A stretch of 64,000 bases of DNA from assembly GCA_030374805.1 (NCBI GenBank), contig JARGSG010000017.1:62001-126000 (forward strand), written 5' to 3'. Source of the DNA: Gracilaria gracilis. Its lineage: Eukaryota; Rhodophyta; Florideophyceae; Gracilariales; Gracilariaceae. Positions within the stretch are counted from its first letter, which is position 1. Each line of letters begins with the position of its first letter. The notes beneath the pieces are model-generated. The model did no database searches. It was not told the DNA's origin and worked only from the letters and a program-made list of their open reading frames with translations. Of the stretch, positions 33,128 to 43,413 are shown in pieces. A program made the position numbers and the translations under genes.

Positions 33128-34925
33128 ATGGCGCCTATGAACCATAAAAGGGGGCTGGAATCATCGCGATCGAAGAGGAACAGTGAGGCGTCAGAAATGG
33201 CGCCGCTTACGCGAGGTCTCTACGCCTCATACGCTAACGCTGCGAACCGAGAAGGAAGCACCCCGAGTGATGAAGAAGAAGACGAGTACTCCCACGCCGC
33301 AAAACGTAAAAGGTAGCGACTCTGTATCTTTCTTCATCAGCGTTGAAAAGGACAAGGGCAGGGTGAAAGTTGGTACTGCGGAAGTACGAGGCGTAAGGCC
33401 CGCTGGTGGTACCGGGAAGGGGCTCTGCTATTCGCTGCATGACCATCTTCTAAGCACCACTGCCTTAAAGGGCGCAGATTTGGTAGTTATCTGGAACACG
33501 AAGATTTTGAGTCATCTAGACGCGAAGTACCCTTACCGTTTCCAAGGTCCGGAGGATCTCCCGAGCAAGCTCGACGAATTGTTTTCGGCTGGTTTTTGTG
33601 CCGGGGATACCTCGATGATGGCCTCAATTGGGATTCCGCAGAGTCCAACTACGCACTCTGGGGCCGGGGAGTCCTCCACCTCTCAGCCTGAGAGTGAAAT
33701 TGTTGAGGAGGTCGAAGAATCGGCGGAGCATTTCTCTAAAATCGCCAAAAAACATTCTGTACCGACAAGAGGAAGAGGAAGAAAAGGTTCTAAAGAGATT
33801 AAGAAACCGGTTGGTGCGATTGAGAGGGTTAACATCCTGAATGACTCGGATGAAGATGGTGTGGAGGTTATTGGGACAACTAAAGCTTCCCTCGGTGGAC
33901 CTGAGGGGGATTTGTTCCATGAAGGAGATAGATTTCAATCGGGTGAGGTGGAAACCATGCTGCCGCTATCGAAGAAATCTCTCGCCGACTATGTTCAGCT
34001 GCGGTTGACGACGGATATGGAGATGATTGAAATCCAGAAGAAGACGGTTCGCAGTGCGAACCTGGCACACAAGGAGGCAACAAGGATGAAGTGCGAAAAC
34101 TTTGGTTGGCTTCCCTCCGCCAGTTCGATTGCCGTTACAGTTCTAGGCGAATTGGATGCCAGTGACATCGTTGATGGGAGACTTGTGCTGACAGTAGCAC
34201 TCATAGACGGATATCACCGAATTTTTGTGTTAATGGACTTGCGTGACGAAGGAGGGAAGTGGAAGGATATTGTGAAGTCTCTGGATGTTGTGTTATGGAG
34301 GACGAAGGATGTTAATCCGATGGCAATGAATGAGGTGCTAGGACTTGGGAAACTTCTAAAAGAGATGAGCTCAAATGTTCTGAAGATTTCCTTTGCAGAC
34401 AAACTTCACAGCACGATGTTCTTCGTTGAAAACATCGTTGACGAAGGAGGAGTAAATTTGAAGAAGGTTGCGCCAAAACAGATAGCGGGCGCGTTGAAAA
34501 GAATTGGGGTAATCAGGGAGTACAGTATATGTCACTTGAATCGGTATGCGACAATAGCTCTGAAGTTTTTGCAAAATGAAGTGCTCCTCCAATTCTTTGA
34601 GAACGTGTCTGAGGAGTAGCCCCCGCTGACGCTCATACATGGGTACAGTGACCTACTTATGGGACTCGCAGAGGGGGAATTTCATTTCGTCGTTCGTTGC
34701 TTGCAATGGCATGTGCGAATGAGAATGTTCTCTTCATTGAGGGCATGCCGTTTCGAGGATATGAGGAAGAGCTCCTTCCAGTGTGCAATTGGTATGTTTA
34801 AGCTTTGCGACATGACTGCCAAGAGAAAGAAGATGACAGTTGAGGAAGTGATGCAGACGGTTCTCAAGATTGGAGGATATATTGTAACTGTCTTGGAATA
34901 TCTCGGAAGTATACAGCCAAAATAG
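33128..34925 (+). pseudogene. Unfamiliar protein with ParB-like IDGYHR motif, decayed
   Basis: ATG 33128 starts a charged N-terminus (EEEDEY, KRKR); a frame change near 33300 leads into the main frame (to 34619, TAG), which continues after the stop to 34925. The first 270 residues are Ser/Glu/Lys-rich. The conserved-looking core (about 34090-34600) reads CENFGWLPSAS, GRLVLTVALIDGYHRIFVLM, VVLWRTKDVNPMAMNEVL and LKRIGVIREYSICHLNRYA. IDGYHR resembles the DGxHR motif of ParB/Srx-like folds, suggesting a nucleic-acid-binding or nucleotide-using domain. I know no named family for it. The + strand is purine-rich throughout. The gene appears broken by one frame change and one stop. Confidence 0.5.
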
Positions 34926-35124
34926 AGCTCGCTGGAGCAAGGCATTTTTGGAACCGGATGGAGCCTAGAAGGTTGAAGACTTCATGTATCAAGCTTGATC
35001 AACAGTTCAAAGTATCTCTGCAAAGCTCAGAGGAGGAGGAGGTTGTAGAGGAGGTTTTTGAAGAGGTTATGGAAGTGAAGGAACGTCCAGGGCTCTATCT
35101 GCTAAGGGGGAGAACGGTGCCATA

Positions 35125-35628
35125 GTGGTGGAAAGCCCTGAACCGGAACCAACATTGTTAATACGTAGCACAAGAAGTAAGGTGGATTCGGGTCGGTTGA
35201 GAGAAAAGGAGTTTGGACTGGTGGTAGGGAAGACGAGGAAAACGAGGAAGACAACGTCTAAGGTGCTTACCGCCGACGAGAATGAAGATGATGTTCAACC
35301 TGCTCCGAAGTGAAGAAAGAAGGTTACGGTGAACACATCTTCTGTGGAAATACCTTTGGAGGTTGTTAACCTGTTCAAGAAAATGACGAGAAAGGCATTG
35401 AAGAAGTTCTTTAGAGAGCAGAAAATCAATGTAATGTCGTCCAGTGAGGGCGAGGAGGAGAGCGATAGTTGTGAGAAGGATAGTGGGTTTGTTGGGGATG
35501 AACCGGGGGGGAGGGTGAAGGAGGAATGCGCAGCTTTGAGGATAACAATCTGGATGTCCTCCCGAAGTAAATCAAAAAAGCTGGGGAGGACACCGGAGGA
35601 TCGGATATATCGTGGAACAATATGGTGA
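35125..35628 (+). pseudogene. Charged low-complexity coding relic
   Basis: Two frame-compatible stretches (35125-35313 and 35329-35628) encode Lys/Glu/Asp-rich sequence (KTRKTRKTTSKVLTADENED, then VVNLFKKMTRKALKKFFREQ). They are probably the N-terminal or linker region of the oxygenase-like gene just downstream, or the tail of the gene upstream. No domain recognised. Confidence 0.3.
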
Positions 35629-35881
35629 GTTCACTACCAAGTGAGTGTCCTGGAGGGAATGTTGCTGTGAAACACCAGCTTTCGTGGATGGATATGCTTC
35701 TTTTACGAAAGCAGCACAGGGTGAGGTGTTTAATGGTGGAGGATTTGATAGCAGTGCATCACGGGATGTACTGGCATGCAGCCCTGAATGTGCATAAGAG
35801 ACTGGGGACTACGAAGGAACCATTTTTGGGGTGAAGCGCCCGTTGCAGGGAAAGCCAAAGGCAGAGGAGGAGGTTCTTTGA

Positions 35882-36960
35882 ATGGAGGCGATAGACAGGG
35901 GTGACCTCGCGCGAGAGTATTTTGCAGCCAAGAGAATGGAGTTAATGGCGAGAGGATTATGTGTGCTGGAAGAATTTAAAAGTCACGAAGGCATGTCAGA
36001 TGAGGCGAAGAAGAGAGGCGTGGTGTTGGATGAAGATGTCGCAGAGAGTATGTTGGAGTTATTTCACAAGGATTTCTTGGGAACAGCCAGACTCCAAGTT
36101 TGAGGAGAACCGCAAGAGATGGAACCCTATCACTAATGCGGGAGAAAGGGAGGACGTTGCGGATAAAATGCAGGGCATTGGGCGATACATTACCACCAAG
36201 AAGAGAATTGTGAATTACATAGAATCGGATGAGAAGAATGTGATGATGTTGAGAAAGAGGGCGTTGTTCGATGCTAGAAAGCAGCCATTCTTCGTCTGTG
36301 TAACAACAATAGGGCGAGGGCGAGTATTTATGCGCCGGAAACAGGAGAACATGTGTTGTGTACGGGGGAGGGATGATGGACGCAGGTGTTGCACGCCGAT
36401 TTCAGAGGGTTGATGAATGTGGAGAAGAACAATAGGGAAATTCCAGGATTCTTCATGATGGCCTCCAGAGGGAGCTCTTTTATGATGAGGGGTATGTAAG
36501 AGGTCACATTATTTTTATGTGACGGATGAAAATTGTTTAAAGAGGCTTTCTCGTACGATGGTTGTGAAGAAGTTCAGAGTTCCACCGTACTCTACGTTTA
36601 TTGGAAGGGGAGATGTGTTTCATGCCAGGGATGGGTACATGAATGTGCTGTTGAAAGAGATTTGTCTATGGTATCACATGTAATACGTGCCCGAGGGGTA
36701 CAAGCTCCCTGATGCAGTGCGCAGGCAGCCTGCTTTTCGGCCCAAATTCTTAGATGAGGAATTTTGGGCTCGGGGAAGATCTAAACGACCAGTTGGACGA
36801 GGAGCAAAATTCGGTGAGCGCCTTTGAAATGGAGGAAGAAGAAGTTGGAGAGTAAAATTACGAAGAGGAAGATGACGAGGTACAAGGCCACAAGGCTGAT
36901 AACACGGATGGGGACTACGAGGAGGGACCGATGATAATGGATTACGAGGAGGACTAGATA
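35882..36960 (+). pseudogene. Double-stranded beta-helix (oxygenase-like) protein, decayed
   Basis: ATG 35882 begins MEAIDRGDLAREYFAAKRME. Successive frames then give NRKRWNPITNAGEREDVADK, GIGRYITTKKRIVNYIES, QVLHADFRGLM near 36385, GFFMMASRGSSFMM, FRVPPYSTFIGRGDVFHARD near 36575-36630, YHM, and YVPEGYKLPDAV. An acidic tail follows (EMEEEEVGE, DYEEGP). HAD followed about 80 residues later by FHARDGY fits the HxD...H metal site of 2-oxoglutarate/Fe(II) oxygenase or cupin folds, with the RGDxxHA strand typical of them. At least two frame changes and three stops are present. Substrate unknown; the acidic tail suggests a nuclear or regulatory protein. Confidence 0.45.
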
Positions 36961-37149
36961 TAACATGTAGGTCGTGTAGTGTTCTGTGTGTGAGAAGGAG
37001 GTGACGTGACTAGTAATGATAAATGAACGAATGTATTGATATAATGTGAGCATAAAAATATTGTTGAAGAAAGAAAAAGAGTTATAATGCGTGGGATAAG
37101 GAGAGAGAGTTTGTTGTGCGAAGATATTTTTTTACAAGAGACCAAAGCA
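36961..37149. other. Convergent intergenic gap
   Basis: AT-rich, no gene seen. It separates the 3' ends of the plus-strand oxygenase-like relic and the minus-strand Rossmann-type relic. Confidence 0.4.
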
Positions 37150-38416
37150 CTACTGGTACTAAAAGAGAATGTCGTTTCTAAGGACGTCGACATAGTTGGT
37201 GTGAAAAGGGGCAGGGTGAGGCAACCCCGCTCTCTTTGTATCCTTGGAGGAAAGGTAGAAGTAAGCATTTCCAAATTCGTACTCAGAGAATGAGCGGGGG
37301 AAGGGGGTAAGAGTGGTGCCGTAGGCGAGGAGGGATTGTACTGTGGAGGGGATATTGTAGGAGATACCTTTCTTGGAGGAGATTATGCTGAGGAATTCCT
37401 TCATTTTCATGGAGACTATGGTATTGTAGTGGGTGACCACGTCATGCATGGTAATGAAGCCGTGGGAGGAAGCAACCAGATTGAATGAAGAAATCTAGAA
37501 GAGCTTTTCGTAGTAGGATTTAGGGAAGGCGCCTTCGTCAACGACATTGCGAGTGAGACCTCCCTACAAGAAATTTTTTCATTTTTGTGAGTGCAAGTGG
37601 AGCGCATCTTCTGCAGAGTTCAGCATCCACCTGCACTCGATCTAAACGCCATTCGCGCTCCAAATGGACACCCTTGTCAGGGCAGATTAATTTTTTTAAT
37701 AGTTTATTTCATTATTGTGAGTGCGCGTGGAGTGCATTTGGACATCGCGGGGGGCAGACTACGAACAATGTGGGCGCAGAAGGAGTGCAATATGTATCGT
37801 TTGCACTCCATATGCGTTCAATCCGCTTAGCAAGCGTCCTCCAATTGGAAACCACGAAATTAAGCTGCAAAGGCAGATTGCGCGCACTCAATATGAAGTC
37901 CGTTTGGCATCCACGTATCCTCCACAAGTGCCACCCACCCTCAAATTGCACTCCTCTTTCTCCAAAAATTTCTTATAGGGCCTGCGTTCAAGAATCGTTG
38001 TTCTAGTAGGATAGTCTATTTTTCGGTGACGGTTGTGAGGCCGTTGGGAGTAAGAAGGGGATGACGCCATCCTGTGGAGGTGGACCGCGAGTAGGTACAG
38101 CGATGTAAAGAACTGCTCTTGTTGTGTGATGAAAACCATGTTTCGAGAGAATGGGAAGAATGTGGCCGTTCTGAATGAGTACCAAGTTCTGTCTGCGAGA
38201 TGTAGGGCGGGAGCGAATTACTGTTTCCAACACGTTGCTTCTGCAGCAGAAGAAGATGAGACCTTGCGGAATGCTCTGCGCGGCAATGAAATCTTGGGCT
38301 GAAAGAATGGTATCTTGAGGGGTACCGTGGTCGTAAGGCATGGAGCCAATGCAGCCTCTGCATACAACAATAGCTGGGGTGTAGGAGAAACGGAGAGAAG
38401 AGGAAGGCGAGCTCAT
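37150..38416 (-). pseudogene. Rossmann-fold (ketopantoate-reductase-like) gene split by a MITE
   Basis: From ATG 38416 the frame reads AIVVCRGCIGSMPYDHG (a degenerate Rossmann glycine loop), FIAAQSIPQGLIFFCCRSNV, SRRQNLVLIQNGHILP and TTRAVLYIAVPTRG. The 419-bp MITE then intervenes. Beyond it come LEQRFLNAG near the junction, LTRNVVDEGAFPKSYYEKLF, ITMHDVVTHYNTIVSMKM, and near the end FPRSFSEYEFGNAYFYLSSK and HPAPFHTNYVDVL. The order matches a family of algal NAD(P)-binding proteins recalled from genomes, with the LVFxQNGML and FPTAxKEFxWRNGWF motifs. Besides the insertion there is one stop near 37495 and at least one frame change. Reaction unknown. Confidence 0.55.
37562..37980 (+). mobile_element. 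CACTA-type MITE, copy 2 (419 bp)
   Basis: Same length as copy 1 and in opposite orientation to it. Left terminus CCCTACAAGAAATTTTTT; right terminus read inward CCCTATAAGAAATTTTTG. It is flanked by a 3-bp duplication CCT (37559-37561 and 37981-37983). It lies inside the Rossmann-type relic. Confidence 0.92.
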
Positions 38417-38550
38417 TATGTCGGCTTTTTTTTTATGCTGTGAGGAGATATTTTGTTACATGGTAGGAAGGGAGAGAGGCTTAAGCAGAGAACGCCGCTC
38501 CCAATGTATACATCGATAAATTGGCTTCAAAGAATAGATAGTTTCTATGA

Positions 38551-38988
38551 CTAAGTAGCTGAAAGAATGAGATAGGTTGGCATCAAGGAATTGGGACTGA
38601 TGACTGTGTTTATAAAAAGAGATGTGTCGAAAAGAAGTATAAAGAGGAAGACGTTATGGTGAGGAGTTAAGGAAAGGACGCGTTGGAGGGCATTTGTGCT
38701 ATGGTACTGAAAGGAAATGGGAAAAGATAGAAATATCTGAGAAAGTTCGAGTTTTTGGGGAATGGCAAGAAATTGAGCTATAGAAAATTGTGATACAAAT
38801 AGGCCTGCGAGGTGGAGGGGTGTGTGGCCACGAGTGTAACGGCTATGATCAGGGGTGAGAAGGACGAGAGTTGTTGTGAGTCGCTCAGGTCTGTTCAACT
38901 CGTTTATCGCCGGACGCGGCCATTTTCCGGGATGTTGAATGGATATGTTGGTGAAGAAGAGCTTATTGCTGTGCTGCAGACGACGCAA
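38551..38988 (-). CDS. Open frame of uncertain reality
   Basis: A 145-codon minus-strand frame is open through purine-rich + strand DNA. It is hydrophobic and Ser/Leu/Phe-rich (LAGLFVSQFSIAQFLAIPQK, VFLFILLFDTSLFINT). The same strand bias that keeps it open would produce such frames by chance. No family recognised. Confidence 0.2.
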   Translation of the reverse strand: MRRLQHSNKLFFTNISIQHPGKWPRPAINELNRPERLTTTLVLLTPDHSRYTRGHTPLHLAGLFVSQFSIAQFLAIPQKLELSQIFLSFPISFQYHSTNALQRVLSLTPHHNVFLFILLFDTSLFINTVISPNSLMPTYLILSAT

Positions 38989-39902
38989 GTGCCAGAAACG
39001 CCGCCGCAGAAGGAAGGAGGGGGTACTGAGGAGGTTTGTGAGAGGCAGAGAGTTTGTAATGGGGATTTAAGAGGCGGTGAAGGTGATGGGGATGGAGACG
39101 GACGAGGAGGGCCGGATAGAATGTTTATTGAGGGGATGGAGGAGCGGGTGAGGACGTTTGGGGGGAGTTTGAAAAAGTATTTGGAGGACATGCTTTGGAG
39201 ATGGTAGAAGAGATGGGAGGGGTGGTGCTGAGTGTATCGGAGGTTGGGTTGCCAATGGAAATGATTTCAACGTTTTGGAAGAGGATGAAGTTGACTGGGG
39301 CGGGTGTTGTGGGACATTTGAATGGGATATTGGAGTGCGTGGGGAGGGAGATGGCGAAGCTGTGGAGAGAGAAAATGTGGCTGAAGGGTAGGATTGAAGT
39401 GTTGGTGCAGCGAGTGGGACAGGTGGACAAGGCGTGCTAATTGCTGTTGGAGTTCAAGGAAATGGTGAGGGGAGCGGAAGTAGGGGTGGGGAAGGGAGCA
39501 GATAAACGGTCGCTGGTGACGCCTGGTTCTCGGGGTGGACGGGGGAGTGTGAGGGAAAGAGGGAAAGAGAAGGGAGGAGAAGGTATAGGGAGTCGACTTA
39601 AGAAGAAGAAGGGCGTGATGGTAGACGAGGATGGAAAGGTGTTTGTGCCCCCGCAACCGGCGGGTGGAGCACAACTGGTGGGGTTCGGGAGTCAGTGGCG
39701 GCTGCGAGGACGGCGGAGCGTATATTGGAGGAGCAGGAGAAGAAGAGGTTGGAAGGGGTTGGGAGCCGCTTTGGAGCTAGTAAGGTGTACCAGAATGGGA
39801 AGAGATGTCCGTTGGACTTCTCTAACTCGACATTTAGGGAAACTGAGATTCAGGATCCCAATGTCGAGTTGGAATAAACCGGCGCAGGTGGCACGAGAGT
39901 AA
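38812..39902 (+). pseudogene. Coiled-coil, Gly/Arg/Lys-rich coding relic
   Basis: Frames 38812-39207, 39195-39440 and 39441-39902 overlap or abut. Together they show Leu/Met-heptad regions (MEERVRTFGGSLKKYLEDML, GHLNGILECVGREMAKLWRE, MWLKGRIEVLVQRVGQV) and then a Gly/Arg/Lys-rich stretch with a KKKK motif. Composition matches the relics at 33-37 kb, so it may be a piece of the same gene family. One frame change and one stop are visible. Function unknown. Confidence 0.3.
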
Positions 39903-40794
39903 ATTCTCAGAGTGATTTTGACGACTGCGACGAATGTAAGGTAACGGGCAGTGGCGCACGAACTGCACACTAGCATACAGCTTCAACAAATGGAGTTGAA
40001 ACCACGACACCTGGAAATGGGATTTCGAAAAGAATTGCCTTGCCAACTATCGTAATCTGCGAAATTGCTAGCTTTTTCGGACTTTTAGTTTCTACTAGCG
40101 ATCTAGCATACTAAACTAGCATTCCGAGACCACCGACGTACTGGGGTCATACTGGAAAAGCTATAGTGAGAGAATAACGAACATTGGCAAATAGGAAGCC
40201 GCGAAACAGCATTTCAATTCGCTGGAGATTCTCAATCTGAAGCGGGATCGGCAACCCCGATCCATAGTGAAAGACGTAACTTGAAAGTAGGTTTGGTACT
40301 CTCAACGCTCTTTAATAACATACAACTTTACTAACATCCGCAGCACTGAATTTGCTTGGTAGCAAAACATGAAACAACATCATTATGAAGAACATGCGTC
40401 TTCTTCAAATTTGTCTCTTGCTTTGCCAATGCACGGCAAGTTTTGCGTTCATCTCCGTCCCGTTTTTCTTCCAATCTTCTCCGTCACGTCGCCGCATTAA
40501 AAGAACCAGGAAGTATTATTAACAAGCATTAATCAAGCCAACTCTGGAAAGCTGGTCGACTCCCTGGTACCAACTACTCTCATGTGGTGGAGAAGATGAC
40601 TTTGTGACGGTGCTGAGCACCACAAAACCACAGCTTACCTCCATACTCCTCCCAGCGTTCTAGAACGCGTTGCGTACACAAAAAAACGCTGTCTCTATAT
40701 GCATCAAAAAACCCAAAACAGAATCGATAGTCTCAGCAACGTATCTTTAATTATTCTTGGGCTTGCGCTTTCGTAGGTTCGTAGCGGAGAAACC
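39903..40794. other. No gene seen
   Basis: About 890 bases without a supported frame. It may contain the left end of the PIF/Harbinger element, but I could not define a terminal repeat. Confidence 0.4.
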
Positions 40795-41412
40795 ATGTAT
40801 ACCTTATGTCATATATTTGGCTTAGTCACATCTTCTATTAGTGCATGGATTTCGTTTGCACTATCCGTGCTCCACGGCGTGGTAACTTCAAACACAATAA
40901 CCGAAACAAGAATTGAATGGTCTGCTATATCTGAAATGGTATCGTCGGCGACGTTACTGGCTCAAGTGAGACCGCTAGCCGCACAGTACTCAGCAGGAGT
41001 CTTCGCTGTTACAGATACAGCCTGAACTAAGTGCTCTGCACCGCAGCAGAGCTGGATACAACTAACATTTTACAACGGCTTCACACGTTCCGTGGAGATT
41101 GTTAACCTTTTTGTTTGGAATTTTGGCGGAGAACTAATTCATGCCGCCGTGGACTACCCAGGTTCCTGTCATGACTCACGCCTGGCCGGAATTTCTGGAT
41201 TGTACTGGCCTAGATTTTCAGAAGAAATGACGCCTTCTCTATTTAGAGTCCTCGGGGACAGTGCATTTGCAACGAACTTGACCGTGACAGACAAAAAACT
41301 CGTGCTGGCACGGAAATTGAATGAGCGAAATATACAACGTTTCATCGAGGGAGACGCTATAGATATCATCTTACAGAAGATCTACCCATCAAGACGCCAG
41401 ACAGCAGAGTAA
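40795..41412 (+). pseudogene. PIF/Harbinger transposase relic
   Basis: One frame with an in-frame TGA at 41023 encodes part of a DDE_Tnp_4-type core: VFAVTDTA (where the family has the first Asp), FYNGFTRSVEIVNLFVWNFG, AAVDYPGSCHDSRLAGIS (second Asp region), and FRVLGDSAFATN. The C-terminal third with the last acidic residue is not present; the frame ends RRQTAE. It lies tail-to-tail with the Myb-like ORF, overlapping by 47 bases, as in two-ORF Harbinger elements. Confidence 0.75.
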
Positions 41413-42364
41413 ATGTGCAAGCTCTCAAAGGCCCCTTTCGCAGGTTGTCTTGTTTGCTACCGGTATATGCATGGGCTCGGCTACGCCTAATGGTCATATG
41501 TGCCATTTGATAAACTTCCGAACACGAACCATTGGCCATAATCAGATTAGAACATTGTACGCTCGGTAGGGGGTCGAGTAGCAAACAGTGTAAATGACTA
41601 CGTTCCGAATCGCTTTTTGGAGCAGGTGGCTTCGTTTCGGCTTCGATTTCGTTAACATCTGTAACAGTCGTAGTCTTCTCAAGGCGTAATGCGGCACCAA
41701 GCTCTTCGCGGATAATCTCCCGCAGGTGCGTGAGGTTGTAATTCGGAGGTTGGGTCTGCGAGGTTTTGATTATTTCGGCAACAGAAAGCATGGAAGACGT
41801 CACAGTCTCCATGTGCCAGACCACGTCTAGTTGCAATCTGCGTTCAAGTGGACGGTCGACCACATGCTTCGCCTCCTTTGATGTGGGATTTGCTACAGTA
41901 CTGGATGATGCTCCGGTGTCGGGCTCTAATTCCTGTCGTGTTCGCTTCTTTGCAAAGAATCCAAAAATTGAACCACGTTGCCTTGCTTCCTGAATATCCT
42001 CCGTTGAGGGGTTCATGTTACCATCTGGTCTTCCTAACGCTTTTGAGAGGACTTTTTCTTGTATTTTCCGGTAGAAAATATTCGCGCGGCGCATATTGGT
42101 GGGAATTGTTGGGTCTCCAGTCTTTTTTCTAACGTAGGCAAGTTTATCAAACTTGTCTTGGAGACTGTCTACGCTTTTTTTCGGACGTTCATTGAGATTT
42201 TCCCGGTGATTGAAGTCGGACTGTACCAGCTCCCAATCCTCTGTATCATGCGGTTCACAGTTTGTGATGACATCCAGTAGAAAGTCAATGTCCTCCGCCC
42301 GGTATTTCAATGCCTCCTTACGGGAATCAAATGTCTTCTTGTAAAGTGATCCAACAGCACCCAT
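41366..42364 (-). CDS. Myb/SANT-like protein of a PIF/Harbinger element
   Basis: The uninterrupted 332-codon frame from ATG 42364 has a trihelix-type domain at residues 20-90: YRAEDIDFLLDVITNCEPHD, WELVQSDFN, RPKKSVDSLQDKFDKLAYVR, and KKTGDPTIPTNMRRANIFYR. This is the partner protein that PIF/Harbinger elements use for DNA binding and nuclear import of the transposase. A basic segment FFAKKRTRQ follows, then a helical region near residues 190-230. The last 80 residues look like read-through. Intact, unlike its transposase, so it could serve elements elsewhere or have been kept by the host. Confidence 0.7.
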   Translation of the reverse strand: MGAVGSLYKKTFDSRKEALKYRAEDIDFLLDVITNCEPHDTEDWELVQSDFNHRENLNERPKKSVDSLQDKFDKLAYVRKKTGDPTIPTNMRRANIFYRKIQEKVLSKALGRPDGNMNPSTEDIQEARQRGSIFGFFAKKRTRQELEPDTGASSSTVANPTSKEAKHVVDRPLERRLQLDVVWHMETVTSSMLSVAEIIKTSQTQPPNYNLTHLREIIREELGAALRLEKTTTVTDVNEIEAETKPPAPKSDSERSHLHCLLLDPLPSVQCSNLIMANGSCSEVYQMAHMTIRRSRAHAYTGSKQDNLRKGPLRACTFTLLSGVLMGRSSVR

Positions 42365-43413
42365 GAGAATGTCTTGAAGTCTGGATGTTCGAATCTAATA
42401 TATCTGGTATTATGAAATCGTTTAAGACGTACAAAGAATGAATGCGAAATTGTAACTCCGTCCAGGTGAATTTTGCCGCAGAAGTGACACCGAAACTCCA
42501 TGGTACCATGGAACCGAAACAACCGTGCACTTGAAGTGCAGGGCGGTGAAATAGTGTTTTTGTCGGATGTTGCACGGTTCTTTATGTACCATGGAACCGT
42601 GAGGGAGTGTTCAAGGGCCTCCCTTTGTCGCCTTGTCACTCTGGTTTTTCTTGGACGACCCCACTCTCTAACGGTAAAACGTTTACCCTTTTGGCACTAA
42701 AAGCATGTGTCTGTCACAATAGACTAAAGCTTGCAATATGATTGGATGGCATCTGAAACCATTGGCTGTCGGAACACAATGTGTTGAATTAGTTGGAGTC
42801 TACTATACTAGGCTTAAGAGCATATTATGCACATTTTCCGTAACAGTGTAAGCCTCAATTTCTGATTTGCTGTCCCAGAACTGCTCACACCTTTCCGCCA
42901 AATGGAAAGGCTCCCCAAAATCAGTATGCAGAGGCTTGTATTACAGCTTCTTAGCAGTGCTTGCCGATATCTCACTGCAACAGAAATTTGTAATCGTACC
43001 GGCCAGTTTTATGTCTATTGAGTGCATTCAGATATCGTCAGACGGTCAAATTACCAAACGTTTGGCGACGTTTTCAGCAATTTGGAAATCCCAGAATACA
43101 ATATGGCACCAGATATTGGCGCCATGTTTTAAACCAAAAACCATTCAAACTCTCACACAAATACCTCTTTTCTACCTCCTTTGAGGTTTTCTGCGACATC
43201 CAGTCCTTCAAAAAACACAAATGATTTCAATTTCTTCCAAATCTACCAATCTTCCGCAACCAAACCTACGCACATCTCCTTGTCCTCTCGAATGTATTAC
43301 GTCTATAACCCTGCAAGAACGTCCTTTACCAGTCAGCGAAGCGGTATCAAAGAAGACCAAAGCCAAAGGTAAGAAGAAATCGCCAAAGAAGCAAATCAAG
43401 GGCCGCGGTGGAG
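42365..43413. other. No supported gene; small palindrome
   Basis: Contains a 14-bp palindrome CCATGGTACCATGG at 42498-42511 and scattered short frames. A 67-codon plus-strand frame at 43221-43424 ends KKTKAKGKKKSPKKQ but is not recognised. Confidence 0.4.
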
